Source: Bacillus sp. (in: firmicutes) (GTDB lineage: Bacteria > Bacillota > Bacilli > Bacillales > Bacillaceae). Taken from it: DNA of 64,000 nucleotides. Below the pieces are notes generated by a model. That model did not search any database, was not told the origin of the DNA, and worked only from the letters and a program-made list of their open reading frames with translations. The DNA lies in contig JAPSLL010000005.1 in NCBI GenBank assembly GCA_031180805.1, forward strand, positions 1 to 64,000. Direction: 5' to 3'. Position numbers and translations under genes: made by a program. Positions 63,777 through 64,000 of this stretch are shown here, one piece after another; the stretch's first letter is position 1; every line of letters begins with the position of its first letter.

Positions 63777-64000
63777 TTATTTTACTTTGCTATCCATTAA
63801 CTCAGGTAGATCCATGAAGTAAGAAATATTACACAATATTCCTCTTGCAAGAAAGGTCGTTACCTCCATCTCAGGATTGGATATTCCTGCTTCTTTAAAC
63901 CTTTCAAGCGTATAGTTTCGCAGCTTCAGCAAACTATTTTTTGTTATATTTCGAATTGACTCTTCTACAATCGAAAAGCTGATCACTTGTAACGAGACTT
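63777..64000 (-). CDS. TetR/AcrR-type regulator, C-terminal part
   Basis: The 3' end of a gene whose start lies beyond the window; the reading frame is open to the last base. The visible 74 residues are helical (ESIRNITKNSLLKLRNYTLERFKEA; FLARGILCNISYFMDLPE) and end like TetR-family effector domains, where an xLLxGxxN...DLPE pattern is common. No DNA-binding domain is visible here, so the family call rests on the C-terminal pattern and on operator-like repeats downstream of it. Confidence 0.55.
   Translation of the reverse strand, partial: VSLQVISFSIVEESIRNITKNSLLKLRNYTLERFKEAGISNPEMEVTTFLARGILCNISYFMDLPELMDSKVK

Overview
The window looks like chromosomal DNA of a low-GC, spore-forming member of the Bacillaceae. 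The supporting signs are AGGAGG-type ribosome binding sites with some TTG and GTG starts, an SspH-type small acid-soluble spore protein, YeeI-, YndM- and YetF-type proteins, a ywcJ remnant, cre-like and Rex-like sites, and a degenerate intergenic repeat family typical of Bacillus. No phage, plasmid, CRISPR array, rRNA or tRNA was seen.

Region 1 (1-10.8 kb) is hemicellulose sugar uptake. On the minus strand a LacI-type regulator precedes araN-araP-araQ, a YesL-like protein and the GH51 arabinofuranosidase abfA. A TTGACA promoter element, two identical CGTGTACGTACACG palindromes and a cre-like site lie in front of araN. A second CUT1 sugar ABC transporter (binding protein plus two permeases) lies at 7.3-10.6 kb. 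Neither transporter has an ATPase gene here.

Region 2 (10.8-25.1 kb) is mixed: a small unknown protein, two ABC exporters, rocF-rocD (arginine catabolism), a decayed formate/nitrite transporter, a GIY-YIG-like protein with a DUF2087 regulator, a DUF3231 protein, a MazG-like protein, a 6-phosphogluconolactonase, a WrbA-like quinone reductase and a NodB-type deacetylase without a signal peptide.

Region 3 (25.4-36.3 kb) is a glucuronoxylan/glucuronate block on the minus strand. It holds a YesM/YesN two-component system, alpha-glucuronidase (GH67), uxuA, an FCD-type GntR regulator, uxuB of the short-chain dehydrogenase type, and two Gfo/Idh/MocA dehydrogenases. One identical 13-nt motif, TACTAGTATGGTA, lies upstream of aguA, gntR and uxuB, which points to a single regulon. 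A 13/14 cre match precedes uxuB.

Region 4 (36.7-52.9 kb) holds a VOC protein, yndM, a YebC-family regulator, two methyltransferases (one divergent from a LysR gene), a second DUF3231 paralogue, an MFS transporter, an alpha-galactosidase (melA) with its LacI regulator, a PadR-controlled heterodimeric ABC exporter, and heme O synthase. GGGGACAGTCCCC palindromes are concentrated at 41.6-47.6 kb, and one of them supplies the 3' end of melA.

Region 5 (53-64 kb) holds a DUF4097 surface protein, a DoxX membrane protein behind two Rex-type boxes, a CapA-family protein, ilvD, an unknown 125-aa protein, an erythromycin-esterase family protein, sspH, a YetF-type membrane protein, an AlkD-type glycosylase, an atypical SDR with duplicated operator-like motifs, and the 3' end of a probable TetR gene running off the window.
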